Of a DNA stretch of 7,157 nt, positions 1 to 4,761 are shown in pieces. The stretch's first letter is position 1, and each line of letters opens with the position of its first letter. The notes under the pieces are model-generated. The model had not been told where the DNA came from. It searched no databases and was given only the letters and a program-made list of their open reading frames with translations. The stretch spans positions 1 to 7,157 of the forward strand of contig LCJG01000053.1 of NCBI GenBank assembly GCA_000998025.1, in the 5' to 3' direction. Both the position numbers and the translations under genes were made by a program. This DNA is from Candidatus Collierbacteria bacterium GW2011_GWB1_44_6. GTDB taxonomy: Bacteria; Patescibacteriota; Microgenomatia; UBA1400; MFAQ01.

Positions 1-2
1 TT

Positions 3-668
3 TTTTGGCAAGCTTCGGAAGAAGTGGAAGAAGAAATATTGGATGCCAGGTCGGCGGTCACAGATTTTGGTCAAAGGCCAGTAGTCAATGAGAAAAAAAT
101 TAAACTGATGAGAAACGACACAAATATGGGGATGATTTTTTCCAACATGATCACTTTCTTTATTATTTTGACTACAGCTGCAACTTTGAACAAAAACGGT
201 ATTTTGACAATTGAGTCTCCCCAAACGGCGGCTCTTGCCCTGCGACCTTTGGCAGGGGATTTTGCCTATATTTTGTTTGCGGTGGGAATTATCGCAATTG
301 GCTTGCAGTCGATTCCTGTTTTGGCCGGGTCAATTGCCTATTCAGTTTCTGAAGCTTTGGGAATAAAGGAGGGATTGTCAAAAAAGTTTTCGGATGCCAA
401 GGGTTTTTACCTGATTATTGCGATAGCCACATTAATTGGAGTTCTTTTGAATTTAATAGGGGTAAATAATATCCAAGCTCTTTTTTACGCTTCGATTGTG
501 AATGGGGTGTTGGCTGTGCCACTGATCTTTATTATCATTAGGATGGCCGACGATAAGAAAATCGTAGGTAAGTTTACAAACAGAATAGTGGGAAGGGTTA
601 TTGCTTGGACGTTATTTATTTTTATGTCCGCCTCCGTGCTGCTTATGTTTGGTAGTATCTTTGATTGA
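3..668 (+). CDS. NRAMP-family divalent metal cation transporter, C-terminal half (5' end outside window)
   Basis: The frame is open from the left edge, so this is the last ~221 residues of a protein that is usually about 400 or more; the GTG at 24 is internal, because the residues before it (FWQASEE) continue the family's acidic motif after the fifth helix. Five hydrophobic segments are visible, one beginning at SNMITFFIILTTAATL (position of the broken sixth helix of the LeuT-like fold), then a long one around FAYILFAVGIIAIG, then three more up to the C terminus. Members move Mn, Fe or related divalent ions into the cytoplasm with protons. The canonical Met-Pro-His of the sixth helix is not seen; Asn-Met-Ile-Thr occupies that place, as in a divergent bacterial NRAMP branch I recall, so the substrate is uncertain. 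It ends with TGA just before a hairpin terminator. Family call firm; substrate not. Confidence 0.88.
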   Translation, partial: FWQASEEVEEEILDARSAVTDFGQRPVVNEKKIKLMRNDTNMGMIFSNMITFFIILTTAATLNKNGILTIESPQTAALALRPLAGDFAYILFAVGIIAIGLQSIPVLAGSIAYSVSEALGIKEGLSKKFSDAKGFYLIIAIATLIGVLLNLIGVNNIQALFYASIVNGVLAVPLIFIIIRMADDKKIVGKFTNRIVGRVIAWTLFIFMSASVLLMFGSIFD

Positions 669-670
669 AA

Positions 671-692
671 AACCCCGCTTTTGGACGGGGTT
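671..692. terminator. bidirectional intrinsic terminator between convergent genes
   Basis: A perfect 7-bp stem (AACCCCG with CGGGGTT) and an 8-base loop start 2 nt after the transporter stop. The plus strand continues AATTGCTTTTT; the minus strand continues with five T. The right arm overlaps the TAA stop of the minus-strand gene at 691, so both convergent genes share it. Confidence 0.85.
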
Positions 693-921
693 AATTGCTT
701 TTTGTAGGTGGGTCACAGGGGACATGTTCTTTATAGAGAAACTTGAAATAGTCATCCCTAATGTATTCAAAGAAAAGGACATCGATGTGCCAGTAGTTAT
801 TGTCTTTACTGATATGTGGGTGGTCTCTCACAAGGCGCACAGTGTCTCCGGGCTTTGGTCCAAAAGATAGAAGAATATTGGTTTCATATTTCTTGAGTTT
901 TCGGGGATGTTTTTTGCCCAA
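691..921 (-). CDS. small uncharacterised protein, 76 residues, start uncertain
   Basis: I do not recognise a family. From the TTG at 921 the product is 76 residues, basic at the N terminus (GKKHPRKLKKYE), then a probable small beta-rich unit containing PGDTVRLVRDHPH and an aromatic stretch (YWHIDVLFFEYIRDDYFKFLY). The residue mix looks like a real folded protein, and the gene has a shared terminator at its end and an extended -10 promoter at 973-981. The start is a problem: no Shine-Dalgarno lies near the TTG, and a stop (934-936) closes the frame just upstream. An ATG at 950-948 in the neighbouring frame, 22 nt after the promoter -10, reads MGVFRNFGSVWAKN and meets this frame exactly at A AAA AAC (915-909). 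A -1 frameshift or a single-base error in the A6 run would give an 87-residue protein. Confidence 0.6.
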   Translation of the reverse strand: MGKKHPRKLKKYETNILLSFGPKPGDTVRLVRDHPHISKDNNYWHIDVLFFEYIRDDYFKFLYKEHVPCDPPTKSN

Positions 922-972
922 ACGGATCCGAAGTTACGGAATACTCCCATCAGGTTAACGTGCGATTTAAGT

Positions 973-981
973 ATTCTACCA
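973..981 (-). promoter_or_regulatory. extended -10 promoter for the minus-strand gene at 691
   Basis: On the minus strand the sequence reads TGGTAGAAT, a TGn-extended -10 element. Transcription would begin near 966, 16 nt before the ATG at 950. No convincing -35 box is seen. Confidence 0.5.
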
Positions 982-982
982 G

Positions 983-1011
983 TAGACAAAAAACTTTTTT
1001 CGGTTTAGTGT
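983..1011 (+). promoter_or_regulatory. weak candidate promoter for the 1019 gene and tmk
   Basis: TAGACA (983-988, five of six matches to TTGACA) is 17 nt from TAGTGT (1006-1011, a poor -10). If used, transcription would start at about the ATG at 1019, giving a leaderless message. There is no Shine-Dalgarno ahead of that ATG, which fits but does not prove it. Confidence 0.3.
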
Positions 1012-1018
1012 AGTAGTT

Positions 1019-1231
1019 ATGGAAAAAATAATTTTTGATAACCTCTTTCATAAAAAATATGTGGGTGGAGAGGGGGAGATCGCAGAAATTGAATCTGCAG
1101 GATCTACTACAGAGTTCCGTGGTATGACTCTGGCCGACGTGTTGTTCTATTATCGTTTGTATATTGGTGATAGGCAGGCAGAATTACCGGAGGAAGTACT
1201 TGAACAATTGCGTAAAGTGGGTAAGATTTAG
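1019..1231 (+). CDS. small uncharacterised acidic protein, 70 residues
   Basis: No family is recognised. The product starts MEKIIFDNLFHKKY, then has a Gly/Glu-rich stretch (VGGEGEIAEIES) and an apparently helical second half (MTLADVLFYYRLYIGDRQAELPEEVLEQLRK). There is no membrane segment or signal peptide. It stops 2 nt before the GTG of the thymidylate kinase gene, so the two are probably co-transcribed and translationally coupled. The tight junction and plausible protein composition are the main reasons to accept it. No ribosome site precedes the ATG; a weak promoter ending about 8 nt upstream would make the message leaderless. It may serve nucleotide metabolism by association, but that is only context. 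Confidence 0.6.
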   Translation: MEKIIFDNLFHKKYVGGEGEIAEIESAGSTTEFRGMTLADVLFYYRLYIGDRQAELPEEVLEQLRKVGKI

Positions 1232-1233
1232 TC

Positions 1234-1724
1234 GTGGGGAAATTTATCGTTATTTACGGATCAAATAATTTGGGGAAATCTGAACAGCTGAATAGGCTGG
1301 AGCGGGAGTATATTGACGCTGGCTTGCCGTATGTCCGTATCAAATATCCAATATACGATTCACCCACAGGAGAGATTATTAACCGGGCGCTTAGGCCGGA
1401 TAGTGAAGGGAATAGATTAGAAATATCTGATGAAGAATTGCAGTGGCTGTACGCGGAGAATAGGAGGCAGCACGAACCGGTTTTGGAAGAATTATTGGAA
1501 AGGGGAGATGTGATGTGCCGGACATAGAAATTCTATTGGATGGGGAGAGATTTTGCGGGGGGATAGAGAAGGGTCACCGGCACGAAGCGGCTGGGCAAGA
1601 AATATGGGAAAGAAGCAGAAGAATTCATCAAGAGTTGGCTCGCGAATTGGGCTGGGAAGTGGTGAATGCGAATAGGAGCAAAGAGGCGGTTCATCAGGAG
1701 ATCATGAGTATTTTGGCAATATAA
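1234..1724 (+). pseudogene. tmk: thymidylate kinase (dTMP kinase), disrupted by internal deletion and frame change
   Basis: Intact Tmk phosphorylates dTMP to dTDP with ATP in the cytoplasm. The first piece (1234-1527) carries the P-loop FIVIYGSNNLGKS (GxxxxGKS, Walker A) near residue 10 and the substrate-side motif QWLYAENRRQH, then EPVLEELLERGDV. The second piece (frame of 1515-1724) starts PDIEILLDGE, followed by a lid-like GHRHE segment and a typical C terminus (ELGWEVVNANRSKEAVHQEIMSIL). Between GDV and PDIEILLD the family normally has about 35 residues, including the catalytic DR(Y/H) motif; all of that is missing and the frame changes at about 1513-1520. The two parts total about 163 residues against about 200 or more normally. 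GTG is the only upstream start and is coupled to the preceding gene. A real deletion or an assembly error are both possible; as read, no active enzyme would form. Confidence 0.82.
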
Positions 1725-1789
1725 ATATCCGCTCCCATTTACCCTTGCTACTTAGGTTCGGTTTTGTCAATGTTATGGGGTTTAATTTG

Positions 1790-1798
1790 TGCTATAAT
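1790..1798 (+). promoter_or_regulatory. extended -10 promoter for the zinc-finger membrane protein
   Basis: TGCTATAAT is a perfect TGn-extended -10. TTGTCA at 1764 is 23 nt away, too far for a normal -35, so the extended element probably carries recognition. Transcription should start near 1805, leaving a leader of about 38 nt. Confidence 0.7.
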
Positions 1799-1832
1799 AC
1801 GGTCAAGATCTTTGATAAATCCTAAATAAGTT

Positions 1833-1837
1833 GGAGG
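1833..1837 (+). promoter_or_regulatory. Shine-Dalgarno GGAGG that fixes the start at 1843
   Basis: GGAGG lies 5 nt before the ATG at 1843. The in-frame TTG at 1831 overlaps this site and cannot be the real start. Confidence 0.85.
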
Positions 1838-1842
1838 TACAA

Positions 1843-3060
1843 ATGGCCCCTCGATATCTAAGGAAATGGGTATGTGAACTTGGGCATGAGAACTGGGCGT
1901 ATGAATTCAAATGCTCTTGCGGTAAGCCTCGTACGAGAGGGGTTAAGTGGTTTACACCTAGTCCCAAGGTTGAGGCTACAGATGCACAATGGGCATTGAA
2001 AGGCCCCGGTCCAAATTGGTTTTGCAATTATTGTAAATGTGAAAACCCTGCCTACAATAAAACAAACTGCGGTTACTGCGGCGGTCCGATTGGTGCTGCT
2101 GAAACTACGGTGGCCAAGCATGGCGTTAAGGTAAAGGACGTGCCCCGCACTGCGGATACAGCGAGAGAATATGACAAAGTTACTGTGGATCATGGCGATG
2201 CAGGCTGGGGAATGCCGGAAGAAAGGCCTATCACTTCTCAAAACAAACGTCCCGGTCTTCAATCAATTTTGTCGCAACTACCTGGGTTTCCGTCAAATGA
2301 CGATGTCGTGAAGGATTCCCGCCAAGATTCTAAGAAGATCCTCACCTTGGCGGGGATAATACTTGGGGCAGTGCCTTTGTTTTTGATTGGGTATGGTATC
2401 TGGTATGCTTATTTGGACACGGAAACATACACAGCCAAAGTAACTGGTTATTACTGGGAGCAAACTCTGGCCCTTGAAGAGCTGGAGACTCTTGAAAGAA
2501 CGGACTGGCGTAGTGACATGCCCTCTGATGCATACAATGAGTCTTGCGTCTATATTTTCAAAGAATGGACAAAAGAGCCAGACGGTACTGAAAATGTAGA
2601 GGTTGATGCAACGTGTTTCCGTGACGTGCCTGGTGAGGAGGTTTGTGATGATGATGGTGCCGGTGGTGAGACAAACTGCCGGACGCCGATGGACCAGGAA
2701 CCGTATGATTGTAAGAAGACAGAAACCAGAACAAAGTACAAGGATGTGGCGGTACATGAAGATAAGTGTACCTACAACATAGACCGCTGGACACAAATCG
2801 ATAGTTACACGACTAATGGTAATGACCACCTTCCCTATTACCACACCTATTCGATAAACGATCCGTCATCGTTTCGTACCAAGGAGATTTCCGGTACATA
2901 TCTAGTGTATTTTGAGTCAGATATGGTGGGGCCTTTTTCCAAAGACTATAATCTGGATACTTGGCGGCGATTTGACGATCAAATAGGACAGATTTGCGCA
3001 ATTGAAGTTAATCGACAGAACAATGTTGTGGGTGATCCTCAACCTGATAGATTACCATAA
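1843..3060 (+). CDS. membrane protein with two N-terminal zinc-finger-like motifs and a Cys-rich C-terminal domain
   Basis: 405 residues from the ATG at 1843. Residues 9-29 form one RanBP2-like zinc finger in which His replaces a Cys (W9, C11, H15, N17, C24, C26). Residues 59-79 form a fuller one (W59, C61, C64, N68, C76, C79, with an extra C66). A Pro/Lys/Asp-rich linker leads to a single membrane helix at about 165-190. With no signal peptide, the fingers should be cytoplasmic and the 191-405 domain outside. That domain begins TAKVTGYYWEQTLALEELETL and contains a KYKDVAVHEDKCTYNIDRW stretch; I recall similar WE(Q/R)T...DRW sequences in unnamed bacterial zinc-ribbon membrane proteins. It has six or seven cysteines (235, 258, 268, 279, 290, 309, 385), possibly disulphide-bonded. 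It is a monocistronic unit with its own promoter, ribosome site and terminator. Function unknown; the architecture suggests linking a cytoplasmic partner to the cell surface. Confidence 0.82.
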   Translation: MAPRYLRKWVCELGHENWAYEFKCSCGKPRTRGVKWFTPSPKVEATDAQWALKGPGPNWFCNYCKCENPAYNKTNCGYCGGPIGAAETTVAKHGVKVKDVPRTADTAREYDKVTVDHGDAGWGMPEERPITSQNKRPGLQSILSQLPGFPSNDDVVKDSRQDSKKILTLAGIILGAVPLFLIGYGIWYAYLDTETYTAKVTGYYWEQTLALEELETLERTDWRSDMPSDAYNESCVYIFKEWTKEPDGTENVEVDATCFRDVPGEEVCDDDGAGGETNCRTPMDQEPYDCKKTETRTKYKDVAVHEDKCTYNIDRWTQIDSYTTNGNDHLPYYHTYSINDPSSFRTKEISGTYLVYFESDMVGPFSKDYNLDTWRRFDDQIGQICAIEVNRQNNVVGDPQPDRLP

Positions 3061-3067
3061 GCAGAGA

Positions 3068-3085
3068 CCCCGCCGAGAGGCGGGG
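3068..3085 (+). terminator. intrinsic terminator after the zinc-finger membrane protein
   Basis: A 7-bp GC-rich stem (CCCCGCC with GGCGGGG) closes a GAGA tetraloop and is followed by ATTTTAG. It starts 7 nt after the stop codon. Confidence 0.8.
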
Positions 3086-3147
3086 ATTTTAGTGCCAAAA
3101 TCTTGATGATGAGGATCTTTTACCCAGATCTGGAGAATGAGAAGCCT

Positions 3148-3176
3148 TTGAGCTTGTTTTGAAGATGGGTTAAAAT
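3148..3176 (+). promoter_or_regulatory. folD promoter, probably giving a leaderless message
   Basis: TTGAGC (3148-3153), a 17-nt spacer and TAAAAT (3171-3176) match the house-keeping sigma consensus well. Only 6 nt separate the -10 from the ATG at 3183, so transcription should begin at or within a base or two of the start codon. No Shine-Dalgarno is present, which agrees. Confidence 0.65.
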
Positions 3177-3182
3177 ACTAAA

Positions 3183-3947
3183 ATGGCAAAAGTAGTATTT
3201 GACGGTAAAAAGGAAGCGGAGAGGATGGCTTTGTTCTTGGAGGAGTCCGAGAGGGTTTTGGGGAAGAGTTTGATGATTTTTCAGTGCGATGGTCTGAGTT
3301 CCGAAAGCTCGTATGTGAGGCTAAAGCGAGAGATGGGGGAGAGGCTGGGGGTGATGGTCATGGTGCAATTTCCCAAAGACAAGGAAGAATTGAAAAAATT
3401 ACTTAAAGAAGCCAACGGGGACGACACGATTGATGGAATATTGGTGCAATTACCAATCTTAGGAGCGGATAGGGGAGAGGTTGAGCAAATTTTGTCTACG
3501 ATTAATCCACTCAAGGATGTAGACGGATTAAACCCGAAAAGTAGCTTCATTCCAGCGGCTATCCGGGCAGTAGAGAGACTGATTGAGATTTTTAAAGTAT
3601 CGGAAGATGACCGGGTGGCGGTGGTGGGAGCCGAGGGGACGGTGGGTGCTAGGCTGATTCAAAGATTAAAGGACCTAAATATACCGGCAGAAGGCTACGA
3701 CAAGGGAGACAGTTTAGAGGAGCTGAAGAAGTTTGATGTAATTATTAGCGTCACCGGGGCTCAAGGGCTTATAAGAAGCACTATGGTGTCTCAGGGGTAT
3801 ATGGGAATAGACCTAGGGTTTCCTAAAGGTGACTTCTCATCCGAGGCGGTGGAAAAAGCCTCATTGATCACTCCTGTGCCTGGAGGAGTAGGGCCGATGA
3901 CTATCGTGGCTCTGTACGAGAATCTGGCAGATTCCGTGCTGGTATAG
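3183..3947 (+). CDS. folD: bifunctional methylenetetrahydrofolate dehydrogenase/methenyltetrahydrofolate cyclohydrolase, divergent
   Basis: FolD interconverts methylene-, methenyl- and formyl-tetrahydrofolate in the cytoplasm, feeding purine and thymidylate synthesis. Visible signatures: SYVRLK with the catalytic Lys (K48), DGILVQLP with the active-site Gln (Q89), NPLKDVDGLN (110-117), and the C-terminal TPVPGGVGPMTI (230-241). Length is 254 residues against about 280-300 usually. The cofactor half is unusual: the GRSxxVGxP loop reads VVGAEGTVGARL (147-158), without the Arg-Ser pair that contacts the NADP phosphate. The substrate-side PCTP motif is replaced by FIPAAI, and the C-terminal loop of the Rossmann part is shortened. 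The dehydrogenase half may prefer NAD or be weak; the cyclohydrolase residues look intact. It is a single-gene unit with its own promoter. Family call very firm. Confidence 0.92.
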   Translation: MAKVVFDGKKEAERMALFLEESERVLGKSLMIFQCDGLSSESSYVRLKREMGERLGVMVMVQFPKDKEELKKLLKEANGDDTIDGILVQLPILGADRGEVEQILSTINPLKDVDGLNPKSSFIPAAIRAVERLIEIFKVSEDDRVAVVGAEGTVGARLIQRLKDLNIPAEGYDKGDSLEELKKFDVIISVTGAQGLIRSTMVSQGYMGIDLGFPKGDFSSEAVEKASLITPVPGGVGPMTIVALYENLADSVLV

Positions 3948-3948
3948 A

Positions 3949-3967
3949 ATCCGCCATAGAGGCGGAT
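3949..3967 (+). terminator. hairpin after folD, without a U tract
   Basis: A 7-bp stem (ATCCGCC with GGCGGAT) closes a 5-base loop just after the folD stop. It is followed by CGAGTACG rather than T residues, so it may act as a 3' stabiliser, or stop transcription together with the next hairpin at 3982. Confidence 0.5.
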
Positions 3968-3981
3968 CGAGTACGAAAAAA

Positions 3982-3997
3982 CTCCCCCGGAGGGGAG
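3982..3997 (-). terminator. intrinsic terminator of the minus-strand gene at 4004
   Basis: A 6-bp stem (CTCCCC with GGGGAG) has a 4-base loop. On the minus strand it runs directly into six T, the normal order for a rho-independent terminator, 6 nt beyond the TAG stop. Confidence 0.8.
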
Positions 3998-4003
3998 CTT
4001 GTA

Positions 4004-4315
4004 CTAGGCGACCTGACAGTCAATCTCAAATCTTTCTTTGATCTCTTGAGCAATTTTTTCGATGAGTTCACGGTTCGCGGGGGTAAGGGTGATCTTATTG
4101 GGTTTGGGTGAGCTGAAATCGTGGAAAAGGATCACTCCGGTGGCGACTACTTTGTCACCAGCCGTTTCTACAAGGGTAAAGTCAAACTTCTTTCCCCAGA
4201 GGAAATTTCTTAGTTCAAAAAGCAACTTCGGGTTTTTCCCTCTGATCCGCAAAAAATGCGGACGAACTAGGTGACTAAGACTAGTGTAAAGCTGGATTCG
4301 GTCGCGGAATTCCAT
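4004..4315 (-). CDS. uncharacterised soluble protein, 103 residues
   Basis: No family is recognised. The product looks like a compact alpha/beta protein: an N-terminal helix region (MEFRDRIQLYTSLSHLVRPHFLRIRG), a Trp-containing middle (LFELRNFLWGKKFDFTLVE), a beta segment (KVVATGVILFHDF), then a C-terminal helix (ANRELIEKIAQEIKERFEID). No membrane segment, signal peptide or Cys motif is present apart from one late Cys. The start is well fixed: AAAGGAG lies 6 nt before the ATG, and an extended -10 promoter (4346-4354) lies upstream. The gene ends at its own terminator and converges on folD. It is a self-contained transcription unit, so neighbours say nothing about its role. Confidence 0.82.
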   Translation of the reverse strand: MEFRDRIQLYTSLSHLVRPHFLRIRGKNPKLLFELRNFLWGKKFDFTLVETAGDKVVATGVILFHDFSSPKPNKITLTPANRELIEKIAQEIKERFEIDCQVA

Positions 4316-4321
4316 GGTTTA

Positions 4322-4328
4322 CTCCTTT
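4322..4328 (-). promoter_or_regulatory. strong Shine-Dalgarno for the 103-residue gene
   Basis: The minus strand reads AAAGGAGT, with 6 nt between GGAG's T-flanked end and the ATG at 4315. It supports that start and the reality of the gene. Confidence 0.8.
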
Positions 4329-4345
4329 AAGGTCCGGATTTGATT

Positions 4346-4354
4346 ATTATACCA
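4346..4354 (-). promoter_or_regulatory. extended -10 promoter for the 103-residue gene
   Basis: On the minus strand TGGTATAAT is a perfect extended -10. No good -35 hexamer is seen at 16-18 nt. Transcription would start near 4339, giving a leader of about 24 nt that contains the Shine-Dalgarno site. Confidence 0.65.
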
Positions 4355-4383
4355 AGGAGAAATACTGACGATTTAATATAAAA

Positions 4384-4408
4384 AACTCCCCACGCGATGT
4401 GGGGAGTT
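4384..4408 (-). terminator. strong intrinsic terminator of the small membrane protein gene
   Basis: A perfect 10-bp stem (AACTCCCCAC with GTGGGGAGTT) closes a 5-base loop, and the minus strand continues with a run of T. It lies 16 nt after the TAA at 4425, which confirms that a minus-strand transcript ends here. Confidence 0.85.
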
Positions 4409-4424
4409 GAGGAGACAGCTACGA

Positions 4425-4556
4425 TTACTGATCTCCCCAGCTATGGGGAGGGGGATCATTTTCGTCTTTTTTTCTGAAAATCCCAAATAAGGGAAGAATT
4501 ACACGGGTTACGAGAAATATCAGTACGAAAATAAGCAGAATAACGAAGCCTTCCAT
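4425..4556 (-). CDS. tiny single-pass membrane protein, 43 residues
   Basis: This reading frame is short but has every expression signal. AAGGAGGG lies 6 nt before the ATG at 4556; a TTGCTT-17-TATAAT promoter is upstream at 4610-4638, and a 10-bp terminator is downstream. The product starts MEGFVILLIFVLIFLVTRVI, a hydrophobic helix of about 22 residues, continues with LPLFGIFRKK and ends with a polar tail DENDPPPHSWGDQ. The basic RKK after the helix suggests an N-out/C-in orientation. I recognise no family; a membrane-bound small regulator or structural peptide is possible, but nothing in the sequence decides. It is divergent from rpsB, with the two promoters back to back. Confidence 0.78.
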   Translation of the reverse strand: MEGFVILLIFVLIFLVTRVILPLFGIFRKKDENDPPPHSWGDQ

Positions 4557-4609
4557 GGGTGCCCTCCTTTGGTCGGGTTTTTTTTGATTTTGAGCGTGCG
4601 TTAGATTGG

Positions 4610-4638
4610 ATTATAGCATTATAGGGTTTAAAAAGCAA
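4610..4638 (-). promoter_or_regulatory. promoter of the tiny membrane protein gene
   Basis: On the minus strand TTGCTT (4638-4633), 17 nt and TATAAT (4615-4610), preceded by TGC, form a complete extended promoter. A second TATAAT (4623-4618) lies 8 nt upstream in the same orientation. The leader would be about 47 nt. Confidence 0.75.
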
Positions 4639-4655
4639 GTCGTGCGTATGATGAG

Positions 4656-4684
4656 TTGTGGCTGAGGCTGGCTTGTGGTAGAAT
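4656..4684 (+). promoter_or_regulatory. promoter of rpsB-tsf
   Basis: TTGTGG (4656-4661), 17 nt and TAGAAT (4679-4684), with TGG directly before the hexamer, form an extended -10 promoter. Transcription should start near 4691. Its -35 is 17 bp from the -35 of the divergent small membrane protein gene, so the two polymerase sites nearly touch. Confidence 0.7.
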
Positions 4685-4690
4685 AGCAAA

Positions 4691-4761
4691 GAATTAATTA
4701 TTAATTTATCCTGGCACGAATCTCTGAAATGTGCCTGAGGATGTAAACGAGATGAAAAAAT
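4691..4761 (+). promoter_or_regulatory. rpsB leader with a small hairpin and overlapping 8-codon frame
   Basis: The inferred leader is about 70 nt. It holds an AT-rich start, a 5-bp hairpin (GGCAC 4713-4717 with GTGCC 4731-4735), then GAGG (4737-4740). The spacing of GAGG to the rpsB ATG (4762) is 21 nt, too long for normal use, but it is 11 nt from an ATG at 4752 that opens MKKYGYKS and stops at 4776-4778, overlapping the start of rpsB. Autoregulatory leaders are common for S2 operons in other bacteria; here regulation is only inferred. Confidence 0.4.

Noticed and set aside
601..870. 89-residue plus-strand frame over the transporter end and terminator
   Set aside because: It overlaps the transporter, crosses a clear terminator and is antisense to the better 691-921 gene; Cys/Pro-rich start looks like a shadow.
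1858..2844. Several minus-strand frames (134, 183, 78, 63 residues) opposite the zinc-finger membrane protein
   Set aside because: Composition (Cys, His, Ser, Pro-rich) is typical of antisense shadows, and none has a ribosome site or promoter.
3281..3550. 89-residue minus-strand frame within folD
   Set aside because: Antisense to the conserved FolD N-terminal domain; low-complexity Ser/Leu content and no start signals.
4062..4274. 70-residue plus-strand frame opposite the 103-residue gene
   Set aside because: The minus-strand gene has promoter, Shine-Dalgarno and terminator; this one has none.
4456..4689. 77-residue minus-strand frame through the rpsB/small-gene intergenic region
   Set aside because: It runs through both divergent promoters, has no ribosome site and overlaps the better supported 43-residue gene in another frame.
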